From: a bacterium A37T11
GTDB taxonomy: Bacteria; Bacteroidota; Bacteroidia; Sphingobacteriales; Sphingobacteriaceae
NCBI GenBank assembly: GCA_900109895.1
Contig: FOBR01000020.1
Location: 1-64,000 of the forward strand
Direction of reading: 5' to 3'
DNA length: 64,000 nucleotides
In this document: in pieces, positions 24,972 to 32,301 of the stretch
How positions within the stretch are numbered: the first letter of the stretch is position 1
Layout: each line of letters starts with the position of its first letter
The notes under the pieces: generated by a model
Databases searched by the model: none
What the model saw: the letters and a program-made list of their open reading frames with translations, nothing else
What the model was told of the DNA's origin: nothing
Made by a program: the position numbers and the translations under genes

Positions 24972-26273
24972 ATGAAAACCCATATACCTTTATTTTTTCT
25001 CTTATTGCTTGGCATAACTACAAAGAGCGTTCAAGGCCAATACCTGGATACCGGGCAAGTCTTTCCGGTTAAATCATTCCCAATCCAGCAATACAAAACC
25101 TCCAATCTGGATTTCAACAATCTGCGAGGCAAATTGGTTATCCTTGATTTTTGGGACATCGGCTGCGCTGCCTGCATCCACAGCATGCCCAAAATGGAAG
25201 CCCTTCAACAACAGTTTGGCGATCAGGTGCAAGTTATCCTGGTCACCGAAGATAGTCAGGAGAAGGTGGATGGCATGAAAAAGCGGTCAAAGATCTTGCG
25301 GGAAACCAGTTTGCCGTTTATCATCGGCGATACCGCCATTATTAAGCGATTTGCTGTATATTCTTTGCCTACACATGTATGGATCAGTCCCGATGGGCAC
25401 ATTTCACAAATTACCAATGGCTATAACAGCACCCCTGACGTCATTCAGAACTACCTGAAGGGAAAGCGCGTTGCGCTCCATGTCAAAAAAGAGTATCCAG
25501 ATTTTGATCGCACCGTGCCTTTATGGCTGGAAGGAGGTGGGCGTCACGTGAACCGCATACAATACTTTTCATACATTAGTACGCGAATTGATGCAAAAGG
25601 CGGTTTTCTCAGTGCGGCAAAAGATCAGCCGAGTGGAAAGCTGACCCATATACAGGCCATCAATGTCACTCCACTTGAATTATACCAACTGGCGTATGGA
25701 CAAACTACATTGAATAATCCTTTTGCTGAAGGCAGTACTTGTATCATTGAACTTCAAAATCCCACTCCATTCGTCCGTCCAGCTGGTAGAGAGAATTTTA
25801 GTCAGTGGTTAGATGAAAACAGCCATTGCTATGAACTGAAGGTGCCTGAACGGTTGTCGAACCAAATTTTCTCGATGATGCAGCAAGATCTGGCACATTA
25901 CTTTGGAATTAAAGGCAGCGTTGAAAAGGAAAAACGGAACTGTTTTATACTTCGCAGAAATAACAAAAGCCTTCACATCCTAACCGCTGGCGGGAAACCC
26001 ATGTTTGGCACCCGGTCGCTAACCTCAGACAAAGCGATCATACAAAATAGTGGCATGTGGGCATTAAAAGATATGATTCGCTCGTTGCTTCAGGACAATC
26101 AATTACCTACGCTCCCCATTATTGATGATTTAAATTTTACGAATAACATAGACCTATTGTTAAGCAATAAACTGAATAGTTTGGAGCAATTGCAAAAAGA
26201 ATTGGATTCTTATGGCATTGGCTTGTCCGAAGAAGAAGCTGAAATACCTGTGTTAATTCTTAAGGATATCTAA
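24972..26273 (+). CDS. TlpA-like thioredoxin-fold protein with large C-terminal domain
   Basis: 433 residues. Signal peptide at about 5-22, then a thioredoxin fold with the redox motif WDIGCAACIHSMPKMEALQQ (CAAC, about residue 63). The cis-Pro region appears as SLPTHVWISPDG, and the fold ends near 165. The C-terminal 260 residues form a separate domain of mixed strands. It recurs in the TlpA at 32302 and may be of the TIGR03435 type; I recognise the arrangement, not a function. It is the third gene of a SusC-SusD-TlpA operon (18 bases after SusD). It acts in the periplasm and probably reduces or forms disulfides in the imported or a surface substrate. It faces the MauE/small secreted protein operon across a shared terminator. 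Confidence 0.88.
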   Translation: MKTHIPLFFLLLLGITTKSVQGQYLDTGQVFPVKSFPIQQYKTSNLDFNNLRGKLVILDFWDIGCAACIHSMPKMEALQQQFGDQVQVILVTEDSQEKVDGMKKRSKILRETSLPFIIGDTAIIKRFAVYSLPTHVWISPDGHISQITNGYNSTPDVIQNYLKGKRVALHVKKEYPDFDRTVPLWLEGGGRHVNRIQYFSYISTRIDAKGGFLSAAKDQPSGKLTHIQAINVTPLELYQLAYGQTTLNNPFAEGSTCIIELQNPTPFVRPAGRENFSQWLDENSHCYELKVPERLSNQIFSMMQQDLAHYFGIKGSVEKEKRNCFILRRNNKSLHILTAGGKPMFGTRSLTSDKAIIQNSGMWALKDMIRSLLQDNQLPTLPIIDDLNFTNNIDLLLSNKLNSLEQLQKELDSYGIGLSEEEAEIPVLILKDI

Positions 26274-26287
26274 AACGGGTAGCATGC

Positions 26288-26331
26288 AAAAAGGCCAACA
26301 GTTTCCCGAATTGGGTTACTGTTGACCTTTA
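26288..26331. terminator. Bidirectional terminator
   Basis: AAGGCCAACAGT (26291-26302) pairs with ACTGTTGACCTT (26318-26329), with one wobble pair. It lies between the convergent TlpA gene and the small secreted protein gene. Confidence 0.75.
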
Positions 26332-26357
26332 AGAATGCCAAATAAAAGTGGAGTATC

Positions 26358-26585
26358 TTAATACCTATCGCCTTTTATTACATTACCTGTGCGTTCTCCG
26401 TCCGCATTGTACTCAAACGCGCAATTATTGTCGTTATCCAGAGTACATCTGGCTGTGCCCACAACAGCATCGCCATTGGAATACAACCAATAATTACCTT
26501 GTTTGCTGTGTGCATGGGCAAACGTTCCGATGAGTGTGAGTGCAAAGGCTCCCAGAGCCCCGGCACTGAAAAGTTTCCTTCTCAT
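26358..26585 (-). CDS. Small secreted protein with one cysteine pair (DUF6520-like)
   Basis: 75 residues. The signal peptide is LFSAGALGAFALTLIGTFAHA; cleavage after AHA would leave a mature peptide of about 50 residues. The only cysteines sit in ARCTLDNDNNCAF (C-x7-C), enough for one small disulfide loop. It resembles the DUF6520 group of short exported Bacteroidota proteins, often found near MauE-like proteins; that is recognition from memory. It is the last gene of a Crp/Fnr - MauE - small protein series on the minus strand, 44 bases after the MauE gene. Function unknown. The cysteine pair and the redox-type neighbours suggest it is oxidised after export. Confidence 0.8.
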   Translation of the reverse strand: MRRKLFSAGALGAFALTLIGTFAHAHSKQGNYWLYSNGDAVVGTARCTLDNDNNCAFEYNADGERTGNVIKGDRY

Positions 26586-26629
26586 TTTTTTTGTGAATTG
26601 ATTTTTTAAATAAAGTTTGTAAAAATTAG

Positions 26630-27175
26630 TTAAACGCCCTCTTTTTCGGAAGCTTCAGGCTTTGCTTCATCTATTGCAACAGATATCTTTAGAACACGTT
26701 GTTCTTTACTTTCCAATCGTATCGTAATCACCAGTAAGATCAGTACACCTATATTTAATAGTAAATTATACGTCCAGTTCCAGTATTTCATCAGTCCCAG
26801 GCAGGTGCATGTTTCCCTTTCCGTGAAAACAAGGATGTAGGCTATATATAGGGTAAACACGCTTATACTGCCCAAATACAAAAGCAGGGCTGGTCTGCTT
26901 AATTCGGGTATGAAAAACCCGTAGATTAGCATGATGCATATAGCGAAACAAAACAACGGGATGGTATATGCCAAAAAAGTCGATGCTACGGATGGTATAA
27001 ATGGTGCATTCTCCAAACCAGACTGGTAGGCATTAATCTCCCAAAGTTTAATACCGCCTGCAAAGGTGTATATCGCCACCAACACAATGGTCAGTATTCC
27101 GCGGGTAAATGAGATATCGCTTCGTTTTTCGTCTGTTCTTGCTTTCATTTTCCTTTTTGCATCGTTCAACATCAC
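26630..27175 (-). CDS. MauE/DoxX-like membrane protein
   Basis: 181 residues with four spans (about 25-45, 68-88, 95-115 and 136-156), such as GILTIVLVAIYTFAGGIKLW and LLLNIGVLILLVITIRL. The motif ERETCTCLGLMKYW places a Cys-x-Cys in the loop before the last span, as in MauE-type proteins. MauE of methylamine dehydrogenase operons is required for correct disulfide formation in the exported enzyme. Here the neighbours are a small two-cysteine secreted protein and, convergently, a TlpA. I infer a redox role in maturing the small protein. It is co-directional with the Crp/Fnr gene, 42 bases upstream. Confidence 0.82.
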   Translation of the reverse strand: MMLNDAKRKMKARTDEKRSDISFTRGILTIVLVAIYTFAGGIKLWEINAYQSGLENAPFIPSVASTFLAYTIPLFCFAICIMLIYGFFIPELSRPALLLYLGSISVFTLYIAYILVFTERETCTCLGLMKYWNWTYNLLLNIGVLILLVITIRLESKEQRVLKISVAIDEAKPEASEKEGV

Positions 27176-27217
27176 AAAAGTACCTACCTCTAAATAAGCC
27201 GTCGGGTTCCCGGGAAC

Positions 27218-27874
27218 CTATTTAAACTTTCTTTTTCTTTTTTGGGGCTGGGGCCTTTTTGCTTGGTGGCGCGCGGCCATTTTTGGGTTGCGGGCGCGTT
27301 TGACGGTGGTTTCAGATACGTTGAGGTATTCGGCGCGTTCCTTGATGGTGAGCACGCCATCCAATTCTTTGCAAAGCAACATAAAGGCCTTACACCGTTC
27401 CAGTTCATTTTCCTTTAGCAGCAGGGCATTGTGCACGGCTAGTTGTTTCAACCGTTTCTCCCGCCATACATCGGTCAGGATGTCTACTTCTTTGATGGTT
27501 TCTTTACTAGATTTCAGCGCATCCACCGGGATCTGGAGCACTACGGTATTTCGCAGGGCGATGATATCCATACCTATTTTATGATCCGTATACAGATTAC
27601 GGGTAGTCAGCATACAGTTACTCCCGGTCGCGATGCGGTGAATGCGCCGGTTACCCCGATCGTCCAGGCTCACGCCGGCCAGCATGCCTTCCACGACGAT
27701 ATATCCAAAGGCGTCTTCACTGCCTTCTTCATACAGGATGGTATTTTTAAGCAGCGTGGGCAACAGCGTAAATTCGTCGTTCAGCCAGTCGCGGTTACTT
27801 TTGGTCAGGGGGCTATGCCCTTGCCAAAAGTTGTACACATACTGCGTAGCTTCTTGAAAGTTGAAGTTTTTCAT
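27218..27874 (-). CDS. Crp/Fnr-type transcriptional regulator
   Basis: 218 residues. The N-terminal cyclic-nucleotide-binding fold is seen in KNTILYEEGSEDAFGYIVVE, and CMLTTRNLYTDHKIG lies at the effector pocket. A dimerisation helix follows (about 135-170). The HTH is LTIKERAEYLNVSETTVKRA, and the tail is unusually basic and unstructured (PQPQKRKRKFK), longer than in the family and possibly a DNA-contacting extension. No [4Fe-4S] cysteines are seen, so an Fnr-type oxygen sensor is unlikely. The gene is first of the minus-strand series with MauE and the small secreted protein and probably controls it. Confidence 0.85.
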   Translation of the reverse strand: MKNFNFQEATQYVYNFWQGHSPLTKSNRDWLNDEFTLLPTLLKNTILYEEGSEDAFGYIVVEGMLAGVSLDDRGNRRIHRIATGSNCMLTTRNLYTDHKIGMDIIALRNTVVLQIPVDALKSSKETIKEVDILTDVWREKRLKQLAVHNALLLKENELERCKAFMLLCKELDGVLTIKERAEYLNVSETTVKRARNPKMAARHQAKRPQPQKRKRKFK

Positions 27875-27920
27875 TTCATTTTATTTAAGGTGAATAGCGT
27901 GTTTAGTCCTTATTAAATGG

Positions 27921-27952
27921 CCCGGTCATCCTGATTTATCGGGATGACCGGG
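27921..27952 (-). terminator. Hairpin terminator
   Basis: CCCGGTCATCC (27921-27931) pairs perfectly with GGATGACCGGG (27942-27952). It lies downstream of the three-gene unit that starts at 29463 and upstream of the Crp/Fnr gene. Confidence 0.7.
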
Positions 27953-28095
27953 ACCACTTTTTCATGGGTTAACTTTTCATATACGTCCTCCTTTCATTAT
28001 TATCACCCTATCCGGAGTCCACCAAACGCCGTTTTGGGTAATGATTTTTGTATTCATCAGGCTTGCACAATCCATCCCAGGGCTGATCGCCTGAT

Positions 28096-28293
28096 TTATT
28101 TTTGGGCCTCTTCCTCCGCTTCTTCCTCCTGCTCTTCTTCGTCACTTATGCTGTCCAGCAGCCCGAGGAGCAGTGCCAGGTACTGCGCTCCCTGCACTAT
28201 TTTTGACGGTAGTTTAATTGGTGCCGTGATAATGACCTGGGCTACGACTGAGAGCCCTTTTTTGATTTTTTGAAAGATGTTTTCTTTAGGCAT
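28096..28293 (-). CDS. Small protein with acidic coiled tail, unknown
   Basis: 65 residues. A basic N-terminus (MPKENIFQKIKKGL) leads to a moderately hydrophobic middle (VVAQVIITAPIKLP and YLALLLGLLDSI) and a strongly acidic tail (SDEEEQEEEAEEEAQK). It is the third gene of a tight unit, with its start inside the end of the DUF5675-like gene (8-base overlap). Size, amphipathic middle and position after a DUF5675-like protein would suit a holin-like or adapter protein; this is speculative. The acidic tail is encoded by a run of GAG/GAA codons. Confidence 0.6.
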   Translation of the reverse strand: MPKENIFQKIKKGLSVVAQVIITAPIKLPSKIVQGAQYLALLLGLLDSISDEEEQEEEAEEEAQK

Positions 28294-28711
28294 GAGACGT
28301 TAGATTTGAGCTATGAGACGTGATTAACAAATAAACCTCCTCCTTCTTATTCAACACCGGGTACACCACTGCCTTGAGTCTTTCCAAAGCGATCCGGCTG
28401 TACAACCCTTTTCCAGGGCCGGTCAGCGTGGTGACCGGGGCGATACAGCCTTTCAGGTCATCCAGGGCGGAGTTGCCGGGGTGGATCAGGATGGCTTCCC
28501 GGCCGGGGACGTTCATGATGCCTATTTGGTCGCCGTGTTTGTGGTAGCGTCCGCGGATCAATCGGTAACGCCCTTCGGGAATGCAGCTGATCATGCGTTT
28601 GTTGTTGCGCCAGGGCAATTCAATGGTGGAGCAAATGGGTTTGCCCTGCAAGGAGAGCACCCCATTTGTTCCTTCCGAAGCGTAGGTCCGGAATAGATGC
28701 AGCGTCATCAT
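28286..28711 (-). CDS. DUF5675-like protein
   Basis: 141 residues. The recognisable core is ICSTIELPWRNNKRMISCIP, EGRYRLIRGRYHKHGD and NVPGREAILIHPGNSALDDL followed by KGCI. This is the pattern of DUF5675, a family found in phages and in bacterial chromosomes near secretion or lysis genes; no activity is proven. The ILIHPGN...GCI spacing of His and Cys resembles the catalytic layout of L,D-transpeptidase-like folds, which is a suggestion only. The last 12 residues (ITSHSSNLTSHA) come from a repeat-type sequence. The start overlaps the upstream stop by four bases (ATGA). Confidence 0.72.
   Translation of the reverse strand: MMTLHLFRTYASEGTNGVLSLQGKPICSTIELPWRNNKRMISCIPEGRYRLIRGRYHKHGDQIGIMNVPGREAILIHPGNSALDDLKGCIAPVTTLTGPGKGLYSRIALERLKAVVYPVLNKKEEVYLLITSHSSNLTSHA
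28291..28325. repeat. Intergenic-type repeat forming a protein C-terminus
   Basis: ATGAGACGT occurs at 28292-28300 and 28313-28321, 21 bases apart, around TAGATTTGAGCT. Sequences of this kind (TCTCAAATCTAACGTCTCA) are a familiar intergenic repeat of Bacteroidota genomes. Here it encodes the end of the DUF5675-like protein and includes the start of the next gene. Confidence 0.6.
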
Positions 28712-29463
28712 TCGCCGTTCACGTCTAAGATAACCAATACATTAAACGCTCCGTTCTGCAGGGGGTAGGTCTTGGTATTGACCTGCTGGTAGAAGGCAAT
28801 GCCAAAAAGCAGAAAGATCGGCGTTGTCGCTGCTGCGGTCATCGCTATATCCAGTACGGTAGCTGCTGCCAATACATCCCCTACGGCAAAGAGCGCACTC
28901 TCCACCTTGACCAGCTCCTTGGCGTCTCCCGCAAAATCAAGCGTCAGGCCGGCGGCGGTAAACTGAAAATGCGTGGCGCCACTCGGCAGCGCCATGCCGG
29001 TTTTGGGGTCAAAGGCCTCCACGCTCACCTGCAGGGCACCTGTTGCCCGGTCGATGCTGCTGGTCAAGTTCACATACAATGTGTTGCTCAGTTGCGAGGC
29101 ATTGTTGAAGTTAAAGCCCTTCAGCAGCGGCGTGTTTGCCCCCAGCACCTGCCGCTGGCCACGGTCATTGACCGTATCGGCCTTGACCACCTTCACCATG
29201 CGGCCACTGAGCCGGTTGGACATCCGCACATCGCTTTGCTGCGTGGTAACCGGCCTTAAGGCATCGCGCATCTGTTTGGCCGACTTCACGGCCAGCCCAA
29301 ATTCGGCTCCGTTTTCGCGGGTTCGTTGAAACTTTGGGTCAGTCGCGATTCGCTGGGCATCTACGCCGCCAGCCATCCGGGCCTGATACCCATTCCTGTC
29401 TTTGTAAAAGGACAAATCACCAATCCGTCCTTTAAATTTGATCATACTGTCTTGTTTTGCCAT
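28708..29463 (-). CDS. DUF6266-like protein of unknown function
   Basis: 251 residues. The start, IKFKGRIGDLSFYKDRNGYQ, followed by RIATDPKFQRTRENGAEFG, recurs at the head of many Bacteroidota proteins of about 220-260 residues (DUF6266-like, from memory). The middle (about 70-215) is rich in Thr, Ala and Gly beta strands, and the end is strand-like (YPLQNGAFNVLVILDVNGE). No signal peptide or membrane span is visible, apart from a moderately hydrophobic stretch near 195-225 (TAAATTPIFLLFGIAFYQQV). It is the first gene of a three-gene unit with the DUF5675-like and the small acidic protein. A strong purine-rich site (GAAAGGAGAA) precedes the start. Role unknown. Confidence 0.65.
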   Translation of the reverse strand: MAKQDSMIKFKGRIGDLSFYKDRNGYQARMAGGVDAQRIATDPKFQRTRENGAEFGLAVKSAKQMRDALRPVTTQQSDVRMSNRLSGRMVKVVKADTVNDRGQRQVLGANTPLLKGFNFNNASQLSNTLYVNLTSSIDRATGALQVSVEAFDPKTGMALPSGATHFQFTAAGLTLDFAGDAKELVKVESALFAVGDVLAAATVLDIAMTAAATTPIFLLFGIAFYQQVNTKTYPLQNGAFNVLVILDVNGE

Positions 29464-29638
29464 GTGGATATTCTCCTTTCATTAACAATGGCACAAAGGT
29501 GAATACAATATTCACATCAACCTAATTTTCAACTACTTAATGGCTATATTTGGGTAGATATGGCTACAATTAATACCCAAAGTCCTGCTCAAGTTCATTT
29601 GTCCCAATTTGTCCCTTAAACCTTGAAACACTATTTTT

Positions 29639-29646
29639 TATATTTG
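29639..29646 (+). promoter_or_regulatory. -7 promoter element before the 11-bp repeat array
   Basis: TATATTTG matches TAnnTTTG. The TTG upstream is 14 rather than 19 bases away, so the -33 part is weak. A transcript would start near 29652 and run through the repeat array into the small gene at 29838. Confidence 0.4.
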
Positions 29647-29683
29647 CAAAGCACGCCATCCCTGTGCAGCCTTCGTCGTGCTC

Positions 29684-29749
29684 AAGTAGTGCCTAAGTAC
29701 TGGTGAAGTACTGGTAGTGTACTGTTGGTGTATTAAGGCTGTACAATGG
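29684..29749 (+). repeat. Array of six 11-bp units with a GTA core
   Basis: Units of exactly 11 bases follow each other: AAGTAGTGCCT, AAGTACTGGTG, AAGTACTGGTA, GTGTACTGTTG, GTGTATTAAGG, CTGTACAATGG. Each keeps GTA at positions 3-5. The period is one helical turn, so the cores face the same side of the DNA. The array lies just downstream of a -7 element and 89 bases before a small gene. The surrounding non-coding region 29464-29837 shows no other feature. Confidence 0.7.
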
Positions 29750-29837
29750 GCGACTATCTATTCACTAGTTTTGGACTGCCTGGGGCCGCCACCACGGTTA
29801 CGGGCAGGCCGCTTACCTTTAATGCATGTAATAATTT

Positions 29838-30044
29838 ATGATACCACACATTATTGTCGATATCGCCCTGCTGCAACTGGTTACAGGAAAAGGGCCCAAA
29901 CAATGCCGGAGGGATCTGAAGGAGATGAAGGAAAAACTAAACAAAGAAAAACATCAGTATGTAACCCTCCGGGAGTATTCCCGCTTTTCCGGCATCCCGC
30001 TGGAGGAATTGGTGGAGCTGCGCACCGCTAAAAAACGGCCCTGA
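29838..30044 (+). CDS. Small helical protein, unknown
   Basis: 68 residues, mostly helical: IIVDIALLQLVTGKGPKQCR, RDLKEMKEKLNKEKHQYVTL, then REYSRFSGIPLEELVELR, which reads like the helix-turn-helix at the end of small excisionase-type or MerR-like proteins (Y.TLREY.R.SGI.LEEL). It may therefore bind DNA. An 11-bp repeat array lies upstream and a strong terminator directly after the stop, so it is a self-contained unit transcribed away from the DUF6266-DUF5675 unit. Confidence 0.6.
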   Translation: MIPHIIVDIALLQLVTGKGPKQCRRDLKEMKEKLNKEKHQYVTLREYSRFSGIPLEELVELRTAKKRP

Positions 30045-30050
30045 TCAACC

Positions 30051-30093
30051 GGGCTGCCGCCTTGCCTCCCGGCAGGCGGCAGCCCCTTTTTTG
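30051..30093 (+). terminator. Strong intrinsic terminator
   Basis: GGGCTGCCGCC (30051-30061) pairs perfectly with GGCGGCAGCCC (30075-30085), followed by a T run. Confidence 0.85.
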
Positions 30094-30222
30094 TTACGGT
30101 ATTCAAAGAACTTTATCAGCGCCCACAGGCCACTGATACACAAAAGACTGCAATACTGCACCGCTGGTCAAGCTGCAACCCTTTGCAAAGTGGCAGCCCC
30201 TGTAAAAAAGTGGAATAAAAGC

Positions 30223-30252
30223 TTGATTATTAACTACTCTTTTTTATATTTG
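30223..30252 (+). promoter_or_regulatory. Bacteroidota-type promoter
   Basis: TTG (30223-30225), a 19-base spacer and TATATTTG (30245-30252): a perfect match to the consensus. It serves the small gene at 30293. Confidence 0.7.
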
Positions 30253-30292
30253 ACAAAGAAAAGATGAAAATAAACCATTTAAGGAAAATAGC

Positions 30293-30520
30293 ATGCAGCC
30301 CCCACCGCACGAACTGCTTGACACACCCATCCAGCAATTAAAAACCGCCAGCGAAGCCTTTAAACTCCGCTCCAAGCAACTAGGCTTCGCCACCATCCGG
30401 GAAATTACAGCCAGCGACAAAGCAGCCCTGCACCAGCACCCGCATTTTGACTACGGCTGGTACACGGAATTATTACGGTTGTTAAAGAAATATGAACTGG
30501 TAGGAATGATGAATAGATAG
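30293..30520 (+). CDS. Small protein resembling an RNA polymerase alpha C-terminal domain
   Basis: 75 residues. After a short Pro-rich start come LDTPIQQLKTASEAFKLRSK, LGFATIREITASDKAALHQH and the tail FDYGWYTELLRLLKKYELVG. The spacing follows the helix-hairpin-helix pattern of the alpha-subunit CTD (L.xF.TxR.I..... .. .F....ELL..L). Such free-standing copies occur in Bacteroidota; function unproven, DNA binding is plausible. A perfect promoter precedes it, and a small hairpin (GACACC-TTCA-GGTGTC, 30532-30547) follows the stop. The gene lies near the repeat-array gene, and the two may be related in role. Confidence 0.6.
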   Translation: MQPPPHELLDTPIQQLKTASEAFKLRSKQLGFATIREITASDKAALHQHPHFDYGWYTELLRLLKKYELVGMMNR

Positions 30521-30620
30521 GAAGGGAAACCGACACCTTCAGGTGTCCTCGAGCTTAGTAAAGGATGAGTGTGGAGATAAGCAGGTAGCAAACTATCCAG
30601 AAAGCTTTATGCTTTCCGCT

Positions 30621-31715
30621 TCAAACCATCCCATCAATCACATTCACCATCAATAGCAACTTCCCCCGAATCACCCTCAGATCCGTACTATTTCGTTTAT
30701 ACGCATTCGCCCGAAAACTATCATACGCCATCTGGCCCCGTTCTTTACTCCCAAAATGTTGGATCAAAAAACGATACAACTGCCCGGGCTTCACATCCAA
30801 ATACCATTTGGTTTTAATCTTGAGCGAATGGTACAAAGCAATCTGCGGGGCCGTCAAGTCCTCCTGGAAAAAGTCTTCTGCATGCTGGTCAGCCAGCAAT
30901 TGCCGCTCCTGTTCATCCAGAAATGTGACCAGTCCCATAGCGCTTTGCACGCCCCGGGCCAGTAGCTCCTGTATCGGGGGGAGTCGGGGTTCATAAGCCT
31001 GTTGCTCCATGACGGGCATACGAAGTAGGTTGTTAAGCTGCGCTGCATATTGGGCCAGTTGTTCATGGGCATAGGTATTTTTTTCAACTTGCTGGTCGAG
31101 GCGGTTCATGCAATACAGGTAAAATTCGGCGGGGTTGAGGTTTTGAAGGAAGAGTTCTTTGATCAGCGATTCCGTTAGGTCCTCGTTGTTGGCCTCCGTT
31201 AACTGACGTTCATTCCAGGCCATGAGTTCCTTGGCCAGTTCGTTTAGAAAACGGCATTTCCCCAAAGATATGCGTTCGATAGGCAACCCGGAACATTGAA
31301 ATACTTGGCTGATGACTTGGAACAAGTCCTTATCTATCCCGGCATCCGGAAGCATGGTCGACCATTGTTGCAGAAATAGGGCGTTTTCATGAATGAATAG
31401 TAATGCCTGGAATACCGGAATATATTCCATCAGGTCCAGGTAACGGTAATAACGCATTTCCAGTTCAACCATTAACTCATTTAGAAACACAAGCGCCCAA
31501 TGGTCGGTGGCTTCTTCATAAAGATCCTGCATGCGGTCACGCAGGTCACGAAAGATTTGCTGGAAATAAGGCTGCAGGATGGTTATTTCCCGGCCTGGGA
31601 TCACCCGCCGGAATGTTTGTTTCAGGCGGGTGATCTCTTGTTGGGTTTGTTTGGCTATCTCAATGCTATAGGGCTGGCTACTTATATCAAAAAGGGTATC
31701 TAGCTCGTATTTCAT
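30621..31715 (-). CDS. Conserved helical protein of unknown function
   Basis: 364 residues from the ATG at 31715; an in-frame ATG at 31901 would add 62 residues. The shorter start is preferred because the extra residues overlap the subtilase remnant (31864..32175) and look unlike the rest. The protein is almost all helix, with few strands and no signal or membrane segment. Segments such as IPVFQALLFIHENALFLQQW and LTAPQIALYHSLKIKTKWYL, and a C-terminal basic helix (RANAYKRNSTDLRVIRGKLL), recall the layout of RteC-type regulators of Bacteroides transposons, but the match is weak. It has no visible partner and is transcribed alone toward the small genes. Confidence 0.6.
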   Translation of the reverse strand: MKYELDTLFDISSQPYSIEIAKQTQQEITRLKQTFRRVIPGREITILQPYFQQIFRDLRDRMQDLYEEATDHWALVFLNELMVELEMRYYRYLDLMEYIPVFQALLFIHENALFLQQWSTMLPDAGIDKDLFQVISQVFQCSGLPIERISLGKCRFLNELAKELMAWNERQLTEANNEDLTESLIKELFLQNLNPAEFYLYCMNRLDQQVEKNTYAHEQLAQYAAQLNNLLRMPVMEQQAYEPRLPPIQELLARGVQSAMGLVTFLDEQERQLLADQHAEDFFQEDLTAPQIALYHSLKIKTKWYLDVKPGQLYRFLIQHFGSKERGQMAYDSFRANAYKRNSTDLRVIRGKLLLMVNVIDGMV

Positions 31716-31863
31716 TTGTGGCTTATCTTTTGGTACGTGAACCATCCCAATAAACTTATCGGGGTTAACTCCACGCGGGGAATGCGAAAAATAGTTCTCA
31801 TTGTGTATGTAGGACATGAATTGTTTGAACTCATCAACATTTGTATTATTATCCGATAATAAC

Positions 31864-32175
31864 TTAGAAATGTACGCCAAGTTTGATGGCTTTGTAGGCA
31901 TTTACTACCCCGCCGGTGACGCAGTGGTCAACAAACTTGGTAGATTTGATAACTGATCGTAGAATGATTTCCTGTAACTGTGGTACCGTTAGTTTGGGAT
32001 AATAAGACCAGATCAGTGCAGCCAAACCAAAAACGACCGGGGCAGCCATACTGGTGCCATCCAGCCGTACGTACGTATTTTTTGGTGCCGTAGACCGATT
32101 GCGCACGCCGAGGGCAAATACATCCACTGTGATGGCTTTGAGGTTTCTGTTCATGGAAGTTCTTTTAATGTCCAA
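31864..32175 (-). pseudogene. Subtilase (S8) C-terminal fragment
   Basis: 103 residues. VRLDGTSMAAPVVFGLAALI is the catalytic-serine motif of subtilisin-like serine peptidases (GTSMAAP), followed by the usual helix YYPKLTVPQLQEIILRSV. The catalytic Asp and His regions are missing, because only the last third of the domain remains. ITVDVFALGVRNRSTAPKNT just before it is the strand leading to the serine. No start or signal peptide is seen, so this is a decayed gene rather than a small enzyme. Confidence 0.78.
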
Positions 32176-32301
32176 GTATGTTACGGGGTAAAGTATGTGA
32201 GCAAAGGCTAGTGAGGTGTTGGCAATTAGTCCTACCCTCAGTCATTTCTCAACAAACTTGCGCTATAGTAAATTGCTGATTTCAAATTTCAGTTATACAT
32301 T

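Noticed and set aside
29684-29749. CRISPR-like array
   Set aside because: Units are 11 bases with no spacers and decaying sequence, so it is a tandem repeat, not CRISPR.
29717-30031. 104-codon frame overlapping the small gene at 29838
   Set aside because: It starts inside the 11-bp array and overlaps the better, helical 68-residue frame. Composition is cysteine- and arginine-rich as in shadow frames.
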